64,000 nucleotides of DNA from Pedobacter jejuensis (lineage in GTDB: Bacteria > Bacteroidota > Bacteroidia > Sphingobacteriales > Sphingobacteriaceae): contig NZ_RBEE01000042.1 in assembly GCF_003725795.1 (NCBI RefSeq), positions 310,001-374,000 of the forward strand. Reading direction: 5' to 3'. The translations under genes were made by a program, and so were the position numbers. Shown here one piece after another: positions 51,162 to 60,337 of the stretch. How positions within the stretch are numbered: the first letter of the stretch is position 1; each line of letters starts with the position of its first letter. The notes under the pieces were generated by a model that searched no databases, was not told where the DNA came from, and saw only the letters and a program-made list of their open reading frames with translations.

Positions 51162-52178
51162 ATGAAAGCAGTTCATAAGGTTAAACATTTCTTTATTGCA
51201 CTTTATCATTTATTTATTGCCGCCGGAAAAGGTTTTGCAGAAGATAGAATTTTAAAGTTAAGTGCTGCTCTTGCCTATTATACAATATTCTCTTTAACGC
51301 CGCTAATTATTATTGTTCTTTCGGCAGCAACCTTATTTTTTGGTGAGCGAATGAAAACCAGAGATAAGTTTTTTACTGAAATTACAGAACTGGTTGGAAA
51401 AGATGCTGCAACACAAATTCAAGGATTTGTTGAGCATGCAAATAAAACCGGGCAATCTACCATCGGATTAATAATTGGTATAGCAACACTAATAATTGGT
51501 GCTACTGCAATATTTATTGAAATCCAGGATAGTATCAATATGATTTGGAAAGTAAAAGCTATGCCAAAAAAAGGCTGGCTAAAAATGCTTACCAATAGAT
51601 TATTATCCTTTTCACTAATCATTTCCATGGGATTTTTACTTTTGGTTTCGCTTGTAATCAATAGCATAGTTGTTGGTTTAGGCGATAAAATCGTATCGCT
51701 CATATCTCAAACTAAAATTGATGATGTAATTCCCGTTGCGAATGACACCATGGCTTTACTCATCTATATCTTAAATAATGTAATAACCTTAGCGGCTGTA
51801 ACGGCTGTATTTACGATTATATTCAAGGTATTGCCAGATGTAGAAATTAAATGGAAATCGGCAATTATTGGCGCCCTGTTTACCGCTCTATTATTTAGTT
51901 TGGGTAAATACTTAATTGGAATTTATATCGAAAAAGGAAGCACAGTTTCTGCATTTGGTGCAGCTGGTTCCATTATAATTATTTTACTTTGGATATATTA
52001 TACCTCAGTTATATTGTACTTTGGAGCCGAATTTACGCAGGCTTACGCAGAAAAGTACGATGGAGGAATTGCACCAAGCAAATACGCAGTGTTTACCAAA
52101 ATTACTATCGTAGAGAAAGTTGTTGACGTATTGCCTCCGCAGCATCCTGAAGATACCGTTAATGCACCAGATAAATAA
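51162..52178 (+). CDS. YihY/BrkB-family membrane protein
   Basis: 338 residues with six hydrophobic helices and the family pattern LKLSAALAYYTIFSLTPLIIIVLSAATLFFG, KGWLKMLTNRLLSFSLI, VFTIIFKVLPDVEIKWKSAIIGALFTALLFSLGKY, and FGAAGSIIIILLWIYYTSVILYFGAEF. The biochemical role is unknown; early RNase BN assignments were wrong. The start is 8 bases after the TamA-like stop, so it probably forms the third gene of the tam operon. The C-terminal 40 residues are charged and likely cytoplasmic. Confidence 0.9.
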   Translation: MKAVHKVKHFFIALYHLFIAAGKGFAEDRILKLSAALAYYTIFSLTPLIIIVLSAATLFFGERMKTRDKFFTEITELVGKDAATQIQGFVEHANKTGQSTIGLIIGIATLIIGATAIFIEIQDSINMIWKVKAMPKKGWLKMLTNRLLSFSLIISMGFLLLVSLVINSIVVGLGDKIVSLISQTKIDDVIPVANDTMALLIYILNNVITLAAVTAVFTIIFKVLPDVEIKWKSAIIGALFTALLFSLGKYLIGIYIEKGSTVSAFGAAGSIIIILLWIYYTSVILYFGAEFTQAYAEKYDGGIAPSKYAVFTKITIVEKVVDVLPPQHPEDTVNAPDK

Positions 52179-52261
52179 TATTTGTAAACTATCTACAGGA
52201 TTGACTTGAATTAATGAATAGGTAGATAAGTGCTTTAAATTTCGATTTTATAAATATCCAT

Positions 52262-54403
52262 CTATTTTAAATAAGCAATCATTTTTTCAATCAGTTCTTT
52301 CTCTAAAAAAGGCTTTAGAACCAACTCATTCATCCCCGATTCAAGATATTTAGCTCTATCTTCTTCCATAACGTTTGCGGTAACACCTAAAATTGGAATG
52401 TTCCTTTTTAATTCATCATCGCAATTTCGTATTTTTTTGGTCAGCTCTATTCCGCCCATTTCAGGCATCTGAATATCTGTTAAAATAACATCGTAATGAT
52501 TTTCATTAAATAATTCAAACGCCTGCAAGCCATTGTATGCAGCATCGTAACTCAGTTTATATTTTTTTAAAATGGTGCTTGCCAACAAAATATTAAGCAT
52601 GTTATCATCAGCTAAAAGCACTTTTTTATTTTTTAATAAGTCAGTATCCTTTACTCCTATTGCTCGGCTAACAACTGCATCTTTAACCTTGTCTGTAATT
52701 TCAACTGGCAATTCAAAAGCAAAAGTAGAGCCATGGCCCTCCTCACTTTTAACTGAGATGGTTCCGCCTTGAAATTCAACTATCTTTTTACATATTGCTA
52801 AACCTAAACCTGTGCCTTGTTGCTTCTCTTTAGTAGATGAGTAGTAAACTTGAGCAAATTCATCGAAAATAACTTTCTGATCAACTTCATTGATACCCAT
52901 GCCTGTATCTACTACACTAACTTTCAAATGCGCATTATTTTCTATAGTATTCTCTAATTCTACATTTAAAGTTACTGCACCAGTATTTGTGAATTTTATA
53001 GCGTTACTTAATAAATTCATCACCACTTGTTTTAAACGCAATGGGTCGCCGAGAATAAAAATATTTTTATCAACTGACATATTCAGAACAAACCCGATCT
53101 TCTTTTTTTCAGCCAAAATTGTCATGCCATCAAATACATCGTTAATGGTAACGAATAGCGAAAAAGGGATTTTTTCGAAAAGGACTTTGCCAGTTTCGTA
53201 TTTAGAAAAATCAAGAATTTCATTTACAACTTCGAGTAACATCACGGATGAATTTCTAATTGCGTTGACTTGCTCCTGTTGTTCGGATTCTAAATTAACC
53301 TGTGTTAACTGCTCCGAAAACCCAACAATAGAATTTAAAGGTGTTCTAATTTCATGACTCATATTTGCCAAAAACCTACTTTTAGAAACTGCATACATAG
53401 ATGTTTTGTTACTATAATCTATCAAAGCTTTTTCGCTTTTGTATAAATTATAAATGGTGTAAAAAACAAAAAGTAGCAATCCGCCAGCTAAAATCAACAG
53501 CAGTAATGTAAATTTATCAAGGTTCTCTACCGTATTATAGGCGGTATAATTTATTTCCTGCTGAACGGATGAATAATAATCTTTTTCATTGGATTTATAT
53601 TCTTTCAATCCGTTTACAATGGTTTCTATCAGTTTATGATTAACATCTAACAGCTCCTTCTCCTTATCTTTTAGCCGCTTATTAATCCGGTAAAGATTTA
53701 AATAATAATCGTTTATGGCTTTTAGCTGCAATTTATTATATGCAACATTTATCGAAGCCGTGTCAGCAGATACTATGGTTTTTATTAGGGTAGATTTAGA
53801 ACTATCTGTGGCTTTTTTTTCTTTTGCATTAATGGCTGCGATTATTCTACCAAAGAATTTCCTTTTGGGCTGCGCAACTATTTTTGGTTTTAAGGTATCA
53901 ATGGTTATAATACTTTTAAATTGACGAGCGGTAAATAGCCTGCTTTTCGGATTAATTTTTTCAACATCCTTATCAACCTCAATAGAAAAGTTTATTAAAC
54001 TATCTGATAGTCTTTTTAAAACGATGAATTGTGCGGTTCTTAGTTTTTTCTGCTTAATAAGTTTATTAAATGCCTCTTTTGAAAGTGACCGCTCTGAATA
54101 ATTTTGCTCCTCGATTGCATCCATAATCGAAGAGATTTCTTTAATCTCTGCAACAAACTGATTGTAATAAACCCTTTCCCCACTAACAACATACATTCTG
54201 CAGCTGTTTTCTGCATTGTAGAGTTTAAAAATACAGCTATCAAGTTTGGTAAAATCATTTTGAACCTGAACGATTTTATTTACTGATTTTAAAAGTGGTA
54301 TTTTTGAGAAATTAATGAATAAACCTGCAGTTATTCCAAAAATTAATAGAATTAAAAATACGACTATCAGATACTTTCTTGCTGTCTTTTTTGTGGGTTT
54401 CAA
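52262..54403 (-). CDS. Hybrid sensor histidine kinase
   Basis: 713 residues. TM1 about 11-31 and TM2 about 299-320 frame a helical periplasmic sensor region of about 265 residues with a CHASE3-like look. Then HisKA with phosphoacceptor H350 (ANMSHEIRTPLNS), HATPase boxes NLLSNAIKF, DTGMGIN and GTGLGLAICKK, and a C-terminal receiver with D643 in VILTDIQMPEMGG and acid pair at 599-600. The output regulator is not encoded next to it. The first codon is TTG. The sequence between TM2 and HisKA has no HAMP domain that I can see. Confidence 0.92.
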   Translation of the reverse strand: MKPTKKTARKYLIVVFLILLIFGITAGLFINFSKIPLLKSVNKIVQVQNDFTKLDSCIFKLYNAENSCRMYVVSGERVYYNQFVAEIKEISSIMDAIEEQNYSERSLSKEAFNKLIKQKKLRTAQFIVLKRLSDSLINFSIEVDKDVEKINPKSRLFTARQFKSIITIDTLKPKIVAQPKRKFFGRIIAAINAKEKKATDSSKSTLIKTIVSADTASINVAYNKLQLKAINDYYLNLYRINKRLKDKEKELLDVNHKLIETIVNGLKEYKSNEKDYYSSVQQEINYTAYNTVENLDKFTLLLLILAGGLLLFVFYTIYNLYKSEKALIDYSNKTSMYAVSKSRFLANMSHEIRTPLNSIVGFSEQLTQVNLESEQQEQVNAIRNSSVMLLEVVNEILDFSKYETGKVLFEKIPFSLFVTINDVFDGMTILAEKKKIGFVLNMSVDKNIFILGDPLRLKQVVMNLLSNAIKFTNTGAVTLNVELENTIENNAHLKVSVVDTGMGINEVDQKVIFDEFAQVYYSSTKEKQQGTGLGLAICKKIVEFQGGTISVKSEEGHGSTFAFELPVEITDKVKDAVVSRAIGVKDTDLLKNKKVLLADDNMLNILLASTILKKYKLSYDAAYNGLQAFELFNENHYDVILTDIQMPEMGGIELTKKIRNCDDELKRNIPILGVTANVMEEDRAKYLESGMNELVLKPFLEKELIEKMIAYLK

Positions 54404-54443
54404 TTGAGTTGAATTAATTTGTGATTAAGTCAACGCCGTTATT

Positions 54444-56312
54444 CTATGCTACTTCATCGATAATTTTAGGTTCTTCCGTTACTTCGTCTTTCTCTACGCG
54501 TAAATTTCTGATGATGTGTTGCTGCCTATCCGGGGTGTTCTTTCCCATATAATATTCTAGCAAACTTTTAATGGTTTGGTCTTTCAAAATAACAGGATCC
54601 AGCCTGATATCTTTACCAATAAACAAACCAAATTCATCTGGAGAAATTTCTCCCAATCCTTTAAAACGAGTAATTTCGGGCTTACTCCCTAATTTTTCGA
54701 TTGCACTCCGGCGTTCTTCATCGCTATAACAATAAATGGTTTCCTTTTTATTTCGTACCCTAAATAATGGGGTTTGTAAAATGTAAACGTGTCCTGCTTT
54801 TACTAAGTCAGGAAAAAATTGAAGGAAGAAAGTCATCATTAATAACCTAATGTGCATTCCATCTACATCGGCATCAGTTGCAATAACAATATTGTTGTAA
54901 TGCAAACCTTCTAGACCATCTTCAATATTTAAAGCATGCTGCAAAAGGTTAAATTCTTCATTTTCATAAACCACCTTTTTGGTTAGTTCATAACAGTTAA
55001 GCGGCTTACCTTTTAAGCTAAAAACTGCCTGGCAATCCACATCACGAGATTTGGTTATTGAACCCGAAGCAGAATCTCCTTCTGTAATAAATAATGTTGT
55101 TTCGTATCTTTTTTCGTGTGTAGTATTGAAATGTACTTTGCAATCGCGAAGTTTCTTATTGTGTAGTGATGCTTTTTTGGCTCTATCATTTGCCAGTTTT
55201 TTAATTCCAGCAATATCCTTACGCTCCCTTTCCGATTGATTGATGCGTTTCAGTAATGCATCGGCAACATCAGGGTTTTTATGTAGGTAATCGTCCAATT
55301 CCTTTTTAACGAAATCGTTTATAAAAGTGGCAACTGATGGCCCTTCAGGACCCATATTTTGAGAACCTAGTTTGGTTTTAGTTTGCGATTCGAATACCGG
55401 CTCTTGAACACGAACAGATATTGCAGCAATAATAGATGAACGAACATCTGACGCTTCAAATTCTTTCTTGAAAAACTCTCTAACTGTTTTAACTACTGCC
55501 GCCCTAAAAGCAGCTTGATGTGTTCCACCCTGGGTTGTGTGTTGCCCGTTAACAAAAGAATGATAATCTTCACCGTATTGCTGACCATGAGTCATCGCAA
55601 TTTCAATATCGTTACCAATCATGTGGATTATTGGGTAACGAATCTCTTCTGGTTTATTAAATTTCGAAAGCAAATCGTAAAGACCTCTTTCTGAGAAATA
55701 TTTTTGATTATTAAAATTTACGGTTAAACCTGTATTTAAAAACACATAGTTCCAAACCATGCTTTCAACAAAATCAGGTATATAATGGTAATTTCTGAAA
55801 ATGGTTTCATCTGGATAAAAAGTAATAGATGTACCATTGCGTTGCGTTGTATCAATAATTGGTTGCTCGTTAACAATTTCGCCTTTAGAAAACTCAACTT
55901 TTTTAGTTTTACCATCGCGATAAGATTGAACAACAAAATTTGTAGAAAGCGCATTTACAGCCTTTGTACCAACTCCATTTAAACCAACAGATTTTTGGAA
56001 AGCATTGCTATCATACTTACCGCCGGTATTTATCTTGCTTACACAATCTATAACTTTCCCCAAAGGGATACCTCGACCATAATCTCGTATGTTTACCTTT
56101 TGCTCAGAAACTGTAATTTCAATGGTTTTGCCGCTACCCATTACAAACTCATCAATAGAGTTATCTACAATTTCTTTTAACAAAACATAAATTCCATCGT
56201 CTTGCGCAGAGCCATCACCAAGCTTACCGATGTACATACCGGGGCGTAGTCTGATGTGTTCTTTCCAATCTAATGAACGAATACTGTCGTCGTTATAAAT
56301 TACTTCTGCCAT
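54444..56312 (-). CDS. parE: DNA topoisomerase IV subunit B
   Basis: 622 residues. The GHKL ATP site includes LLKEIVDNSIDEF (N51), VNIRDYGRGIP and VGLNGVGTKAVNAL, then the transducer and the TOPRIM domain with ITEGDSASGS, and the metal-binding DADVDGMHIR. The C-terminal end is short and acidic (TEEPKIIDE). The missing insert of long GyrB proteins supports ParE. Its partner ParC is about 14 kb away on the same strand. The short intergenic region toward the kinase has no gene. Confidence 0.93.
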   Translation of the reverse strand: MAEVIYNDDSIRSLDWKEHIRLRPGMYIGKLGDGSAQDDGIYVLLKEIVDNSIDEFVMGSGKTIEITVSEQKVNIRDYGRGIPLGKVIDCVSKINTGGKYDSNAFQKSVGLNGVGTKAVNALSTNFVVQSYRDGKTKKVEFSKGEIVNEQPIIDTTQRNGTSITFYPDETIFRNYHYIPDFVESMVWNYVFLNTGLTVNFNNQKYFSERGLYDLLSKFNKPEEIRYPIIHMIGNDIEIAMTHGQQYGEDYHSFVNGQHTTQGGTHQAAFRAAVVKTVREFFKKEFEASDVRSSIIAAISVRVQEPVFESQTKTKLGSQNMGPEGPSVATFINDFVKKELDDYLHKNPDVADALLKRINQSERERKDIAGIKKLANDRAKKASLHNKKLRDCKVHFNTTHEKRYETTLFITEGDSASGSITKSRDVDCQAVFSLKGKPLNCYELTKKVVYENEEFNLLQHALNIEDGLEGLHYNNIVIATDADVDGMHIRLLMMTFFLQFFPDLVKAGHVYILQTPLFRVRNKKETIYCYSDEERRSAIEKLGSKPEITRFKGLGEISPDEFGLFIGKDIRLDPVILKDQTIKSLLEYYMGKNTPDRQQHIIRNLRVEKDEVTEEPKIIDEVA

Positions 56313-56540
56313 AAATTTTGTTATTGTTTGTCAGTTTGATAAAACTTTGCATAAACACAAAGCAGCCATACCGAGGGATGGTCGGGTGAGGCTTTAATTA
56401 CTAACATGACAAGTATTTAGGAATGATTTGATACCGAGAATTTTAAAATTATTGTTTTGATAGTTTCGCAAATCTCGAATAGCAAAAATTGTTAAACAAA
56501 AATAGATTTATTCTACGAAGCAAACAAAATAAAATTTCAA

Positions 56541-56835
56541 CAAAAATGGAAGATGTAAGAGGGAAGATGGATGGTGGGGAAATCTAGGATGTAAGAGCGA
56601 AGATGGACGATGCATAATGTAGGATGTAAGAGGGAAAATGGACGACGGCAAAATCGGGTCTGTACTATGTCAATCAATAATTTTGCTATCCAACTTCGTA
56701 ATCTATCATCCATTTCCCATCACCCATCTTCCATTTCCCATTTTCCATCGTCCATCTCCCATTTCCCATTTACCATCGTCCATTCCCCCCTCATCCGTTT
56801 TACATTATCCATCTCCCGTCTTCCATAATTTCCCT
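56541..56835. repeat. Purine-rich then pyrimidine-rich low-complexity tracts
   Basis: The 554-base gap (56313-56866) between parE and the permease gene contains a left part of degenerate GGATGTAAGAGGGAAGATGGACGA-like units and a right part of CCATTTCCCATC-like units (about 56700-56835), roughly complementary to each other. A large imperfect foldback is possible. The 72-codon frames spanning this region are composition artefacts. No promoter could be chosen. Confidence 0.65.
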
Positions 56836-56866
56836 ATCTTCATCCCTTAAATTTATTCTATCCTTA

Positions 56867-58204
56867 ATGCAACAAAAAAAGCAACTTTCGCTCTTCGATT
56901 TATCCATGATTGTGGTAAGTTTGGTTATAGGAATGGGTATTTTTCGTACGCCTGTTAACGTTGCAGCTAAAGCCCAAATTCCTGAACTTTTTTACCTGGC
57001 TTGGTTTATTGGCGGTTTTGTAGCCTTTTGTGGTGCACTAACCTATGCAGAGATTGGTTCTCGTTACCCAGTTACCGGTGGTTATTATAAAATATTTTCT
57101 ACTGCTTATCATCCGTCAATTGCATTTGCCATAAATTGTATTGTACTAATTTCGAGTGCGGCATCGGTAGCTGCCATTTCTATAATTGGTGCAGAATATT
57201 TAAGCAAAATTATTTTACCCTCAGCAATGCAAACTGATATATACAGAGTTGCAATTGCCATTGTAACAATTTTAGTTTTTTATTTAATTAATCTTTTGGG
57301 TTTAAAAGCAAGTTCTAAAACGCAAAACATTTTAACAGTTATTAAAATCGGACTTATTTTAACCCTTATTTGTGCTGTATTTTTTGGTGAGCAACCGCAA
57401 ACCATTACACCAGTTTTTAAAACAGCAAATGGCACATTACCAACATGGTCTGATTACGGAAAAGCGTTAGGTTTATGTTTAATTGCGGTTTCATTTTCGT
57501 ACGCGGGTTATGCACAAACCATTAATTTTGGCGGCGAAGTAAAAGAAGCAAAAAAAGTAATTCCTCGTTCTATAATTATTGGTTTAACAATAATTGTAAT
57601 GCTTTATTTAGCCATTAATTACGTTTATGTGAAGGTTATCGGTTTCGAAGAATTAAAATCAGCAGAAAGTATTGCAGCAATTTTGGCGGCTAAAATATTT
57701 GGTCCGGCGGGCTACAACTTACTTTCGGTAATTATATTTATTTCGGTAATGGGCTATGTAAATGTGAATTTACTCAGCAACCCAAGAGCTATGTTTGCCA
57801 TGGGCGAAGAAGGTGCTTTACCAAAAGTTTTTAGCAACATGAATAAAAAAACCGAAGTAATGACATTAAGCTTAACCGTTTTTACCATTGCAGCAGTGGT
57901 TATAATATTCTACGCTAAAACATTCGATAAAATTTTAAACTACACCATATTTTTAGAAAGCATTAGCATGGCCAGCTCGGCAGCAACCATTTTTATTTTG
58001 AGAAAACGTACAGCTCATCTCGATAAAAAAACCATTTACACGGTTCCCTTATATCCAATTTTACCCATCATATTTATCGCAGCTTATACATTTGTTGCCT
58101 TTAGTATTTATGCTGATGACCCAAATGCAGCGCTAAATGGACTGTATATTTTTATTGGCTTTTTAATTATTTATTTCGTTTCGAGGTTATTGAGCAAGAA
58201 ATAA
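56867..58204 (+). CDS. APC-family amino-acid permease
   Basis: 445 residues with twelve hydrophobic helices. The first helix (LSLFDLSMIVVSLVIGMGIFRTP) has the broken-helix glycine motif of APC transporters, and the pattern VAFCGALTYAEIGSRYPVTGGYYKIF follows. The VGMGIFRTP start is common to amino-acid/polyamine antiporters and LAT-like carriers. The substrate cannot be determined from sequence. The C-terminus ends just after helix 12 with two lysines. Single gene with no partner, although the DUF1304 gene follows on the same strand after 140 bases. Confidence 0.88.
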   Translation: MQQKKQLSLFDLSMIVVSLVIGMGIFRTPVNVAAKAQIPELFYLAWFIGGFVAFCGALTYAEIGSRYPVTGGYYKIFSTAYHPSIAFAINCIVLISSAASVAAISIIGAEYLSKIILPSAMQTDIYRVAIAIVTILVFYLINLLGLKASSKTQNILTVIKIGLILTLICAVFFGEQPQTITPVFKTANGTLPTWSDYGKALGLCLIAVSFSYAGYAQTINFGGEVKEAKKVIPRSIIIGLTIIVMLYLAINYVYVKVIGFEELKSAESIAAILAAKIFGPAGYNLLSVIIFISVMGYVNVNLLSNPRAMFAMGEEGALPKVFSNMNKKTEVMTLSLTVFTIAAVVIIFYAKTFDKILNYTIFLESISMASSAATIFILRKRTAHLDKKTIYTVPLYPILPIIFIAAYTFVAFSIYADDPNAALNGLYIFIGFLIIYFVSRLLSKK

Positions 58205-58344
58205 TTAAACATTTTTTTATGGGTTTGGAAATATTATTTTCGTCTCCTTATTAGATACAATCACTCCAAAAAATTAGGATTGAAAAAAAGTCATTGATAA
58301 AATTAATTGATTTATTGTATCTTCATTTTACCAAACAAAATGAT

Positions 58345-58704
58345 ATGCAACTAGCAGCACAAATTTTAATCGGCTTAATTGCTATAATCCACATCTATAT
58401 CCTCTGGTTAGAAATGTTCGCGTGGACCACCAAAGCGCCTAAAGTTTTTACCGTATTACCCAAAGAATTATTTCCACCTACAAAAGTGTTGGCAGCAAAC
58501 CAAGGCTTGTACAATGGCTTTTTGGCAGCAGGATTAATCTGGTCTTTGTGCATTAGCGACCATCAATGGAAATTCTATGTAGCAATCTTCTTTTTAAGCT
58601 GTGTTCTAATTGCAGGAATTTATGGGGCAGCAACAGCAAGTAAGAAGATACTTTTTGTACAAAGCGTGCCGGCATTAATTGCATTGATTTTATTGCATTT
58701 GTAA
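58345..58704 (+). CDS. DUF1304 membrane protein
   Basis: 119 residues from the ATG at 58345. A longer frame starts at 58294 but its extra residues do not match the family. Four hydrophobic helices (about 6-24, 51-67, 74-91, 98-117) and the diagnostic NQGLYNGFLAAGLIW and YGAATASKKILFVQSVPALIALILL segments fit DUF1304. Function of the family is unknown. A 160-base gap with no gene precedes the next convergent gene. Confidence 0.8.
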   Translation: MQLAAQILIGLIAIIHIYILWLEMFAWTTKAPKVFTVLPKELFPPTKVLAANQGLYNGFLAAGLIWSLCISDHQWKFYVAIFFLSCVLIAGIYGAATASKKILFVQSVPALIALILLHL

Positions 58705-58861
58705 TTTTTCGTGGATAAGCAGAATTACAAGATAAGCGTTTCGATTTTTAATGTAGAAGATATTTAAGAATCACGCAAGCTGGACTACGTTAATATCGAC
58801 TTTAGAAGGTCTTATATCTTCCTATATTCCTTATATGGTGCATAATTCTCAAAATCTATTA

Positions 58862-60049
58862 CTACAATTCTAACAATCTTTCCAAATGATGATAGCCAAT
58901 TCCAAAGTATGCTTTACTAGATTTAATTTTTTGTAAAATCTCATCCTTGTTCTTTGCTCCTTTATCCTTACTCTTAATACCCACTACCAATACATTCTTC
59001 GGTGTATGCGCATCAGAAATAAATTCGAATACTTTAGTCTTGTATCCAAAATACTCTAAAATCAAAGCACGAATACCATCAGTAACCATCTCTGCTTGTC
59101 GCTCTAAAAAGATACCATATTTGGTTAAAAACGAAACATCATTCTTCACTTTGTTTTGCTCAATTTCTTTACGGATTTGTTTGTGGCAACAAGGCGCAAC
59201 CACTATTAATTCAGCATTGGCTTTAATTCCCTTAAAAATTGCATCATCGGTTGCGGTATCACAAGCATGTAGTGCAATAAGAACATTTACACCGTCTGCA
59301 TTATAATCTTCAATTGTTCCCTGAACGAAGTTTAATTTTTCAAATGCAGATTTTTCTGCAACAGAATTGCACAAATCAACCATATCCTGCCGGTATTCTA
59401 TACCTACAACTTCCGTATCTAACTTTAAAACAGTGTGCAAGTAATCAAATAAAGCAAAAGTTAAATAACCTTTACCAGAACCCATATCAGCAACTTTGTT
59501 TATTGTTCCTTCGGGTAATTCTTTAATTAAAGAACTTAAAATTTCGATATAATGGTTAATCTGACGAAACTTATCTTGGGCATTTTTAAAAACTTTTCCC
59601 TCAGCATCTGTAATCTTTAGTGCAGTTAAATATGATTTAGATTCTGCTTTAATTAATCTCAACTTCTCCTTATCGTGACTACCGTCTGGAACAATCTTAG
59701 TTGAAGCTGGCAATTCTCTTAACACAATTTTTCCATTGTTTAATTGTTCAAAAACTAAGTCCTTTTCTGTTGTGAACAACGTTCCAATTTTAAATCCAGT
59801 TTGTAAATATTCAGAAACTAAGTTTACGGCTTCCATTAAATCGAAGTTCTTAACAACATCGCGGGTTTTGTAGCGAAAGGTGAATGCAAATTTATCTTCA
59901 CGTTTAATGATTACTCTCCTTATCAAAATCTGTTTCAAAGCCTCTTCTTCACCCTTATAATTCCCTAAAGAGATTTTTACAAAGTTTTGTAAGTTTAAGC
60001 TATCTTCTATTGCAGATATGAATTGTTCTAAATGTTCTGAAAATACCAT
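58862..60049 (-). CDS. SAM-dependent methyltransferase, METTL25/Methyltransf_32-like
   Basis: 395 residues. The central domain from about 185 has SAM motif DMGSGKGYLTFALFDYL, then IEYRQDMVDLC, then LHACDTATDDAIFKGI and a PCCHKQIRKEI block, which are features of the methyltransferase family shared with METTL25/RRNAD1-type proteins. The N-terminal half is a helical, substrate-binding region. Substrate unknown, tRNA or rRNA possible by analogy. The frame could start at 60052 but that codon is TTG, so the ATG at 60049 is used. Confidence 0.75.
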   Translation of the reverse strand: MVFSEHLEQFISAIEDSLNLQNFVKISLGNYKGEEEALKQILIRRVIIKREDKFAFTFRYKTRDVVKNFDLMEAVNLVSEYLQTGFKIGTLFTTEKDLVFEQLNNGKIVLRELPASTKIVPDGSHDKEKLRLIKAESKSYLTALKITDAEGKVFKNAQDKFRQINHYIEILSSLIKELPEGTINKVADMGSGKGYLTFALFDYLHTVLKLDTEVVGIEYRQDMVDLCNSVAEKSAFEKLNFVQGTIEDYNADGVNVLIALHACDTATDDAIFKGIKANAELIVVAPCCHKQIRKEIEQNKVKNDVSFLTKYGIFLERQAEMVTDGIRALILEYFGYKTKVFEFISDAHTPKNVLVVGIKSKDKGAKNKDEILQKIKSSKAYFGIGYHHLERLLEL

Positions 60050-60141
60050 CAATTAAATTTATAACACAAAGATAAACCATTTTATTTGGAGCGCAATCTC
60101 GAGAAATAATGTAACAAATGAGCGACCAAAAAAATCTCCAA

Positions 60142-60237
60142 AATGTTGATAATTTTTCATTCCTATAAATAATTATATGCTGAGAATCGCTTAACCAAAA
60201 TAACTAATACGATTTAGGAATAAAAATTATCAACATT
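60142..60237. repeat. Long inverted repeat with 49-base spacer
   Basis: AATGTTGATAATTTTTCATTCCTA (arm split here across 60142-60150 and 60151-60165) pairs with the reverse complement at 60215-60237 (starting TAGGAATAAAAATT) with one unpaired base. The arms contain TTATCAACA, one base away from the DnaA box TTATCCACA, in both orientations. It is in the 285-base gap upstream of the GMC oxidoreductase gene and about 90 bases past the start of the convergent methyltransferase gene. Confidence 0.8.
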
Positions 60238-60337
60238 AATCTGTAATGATTCCAAAATAGCAAATGTTTGATAAAGCATTTTAATTTTACAAAATTTAGT
60301 TCTAGATTAGAATCTGATTAATTTCTAAATTCTATTC

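Noticed and set aside
56610..56850. Two overlapping plus-strand frames rich in Ser, Pro, His
   Set aside because: They are produced by the CCCATC-type low-complexity tract and give an implausible composition.
60142..60237. Chromosome replication origin
   Set aside because: Only one-mismatch DnaA-like motifs are present. There is no cluster of true boxes and no dnaA, dnaN or rpmH neighbour.
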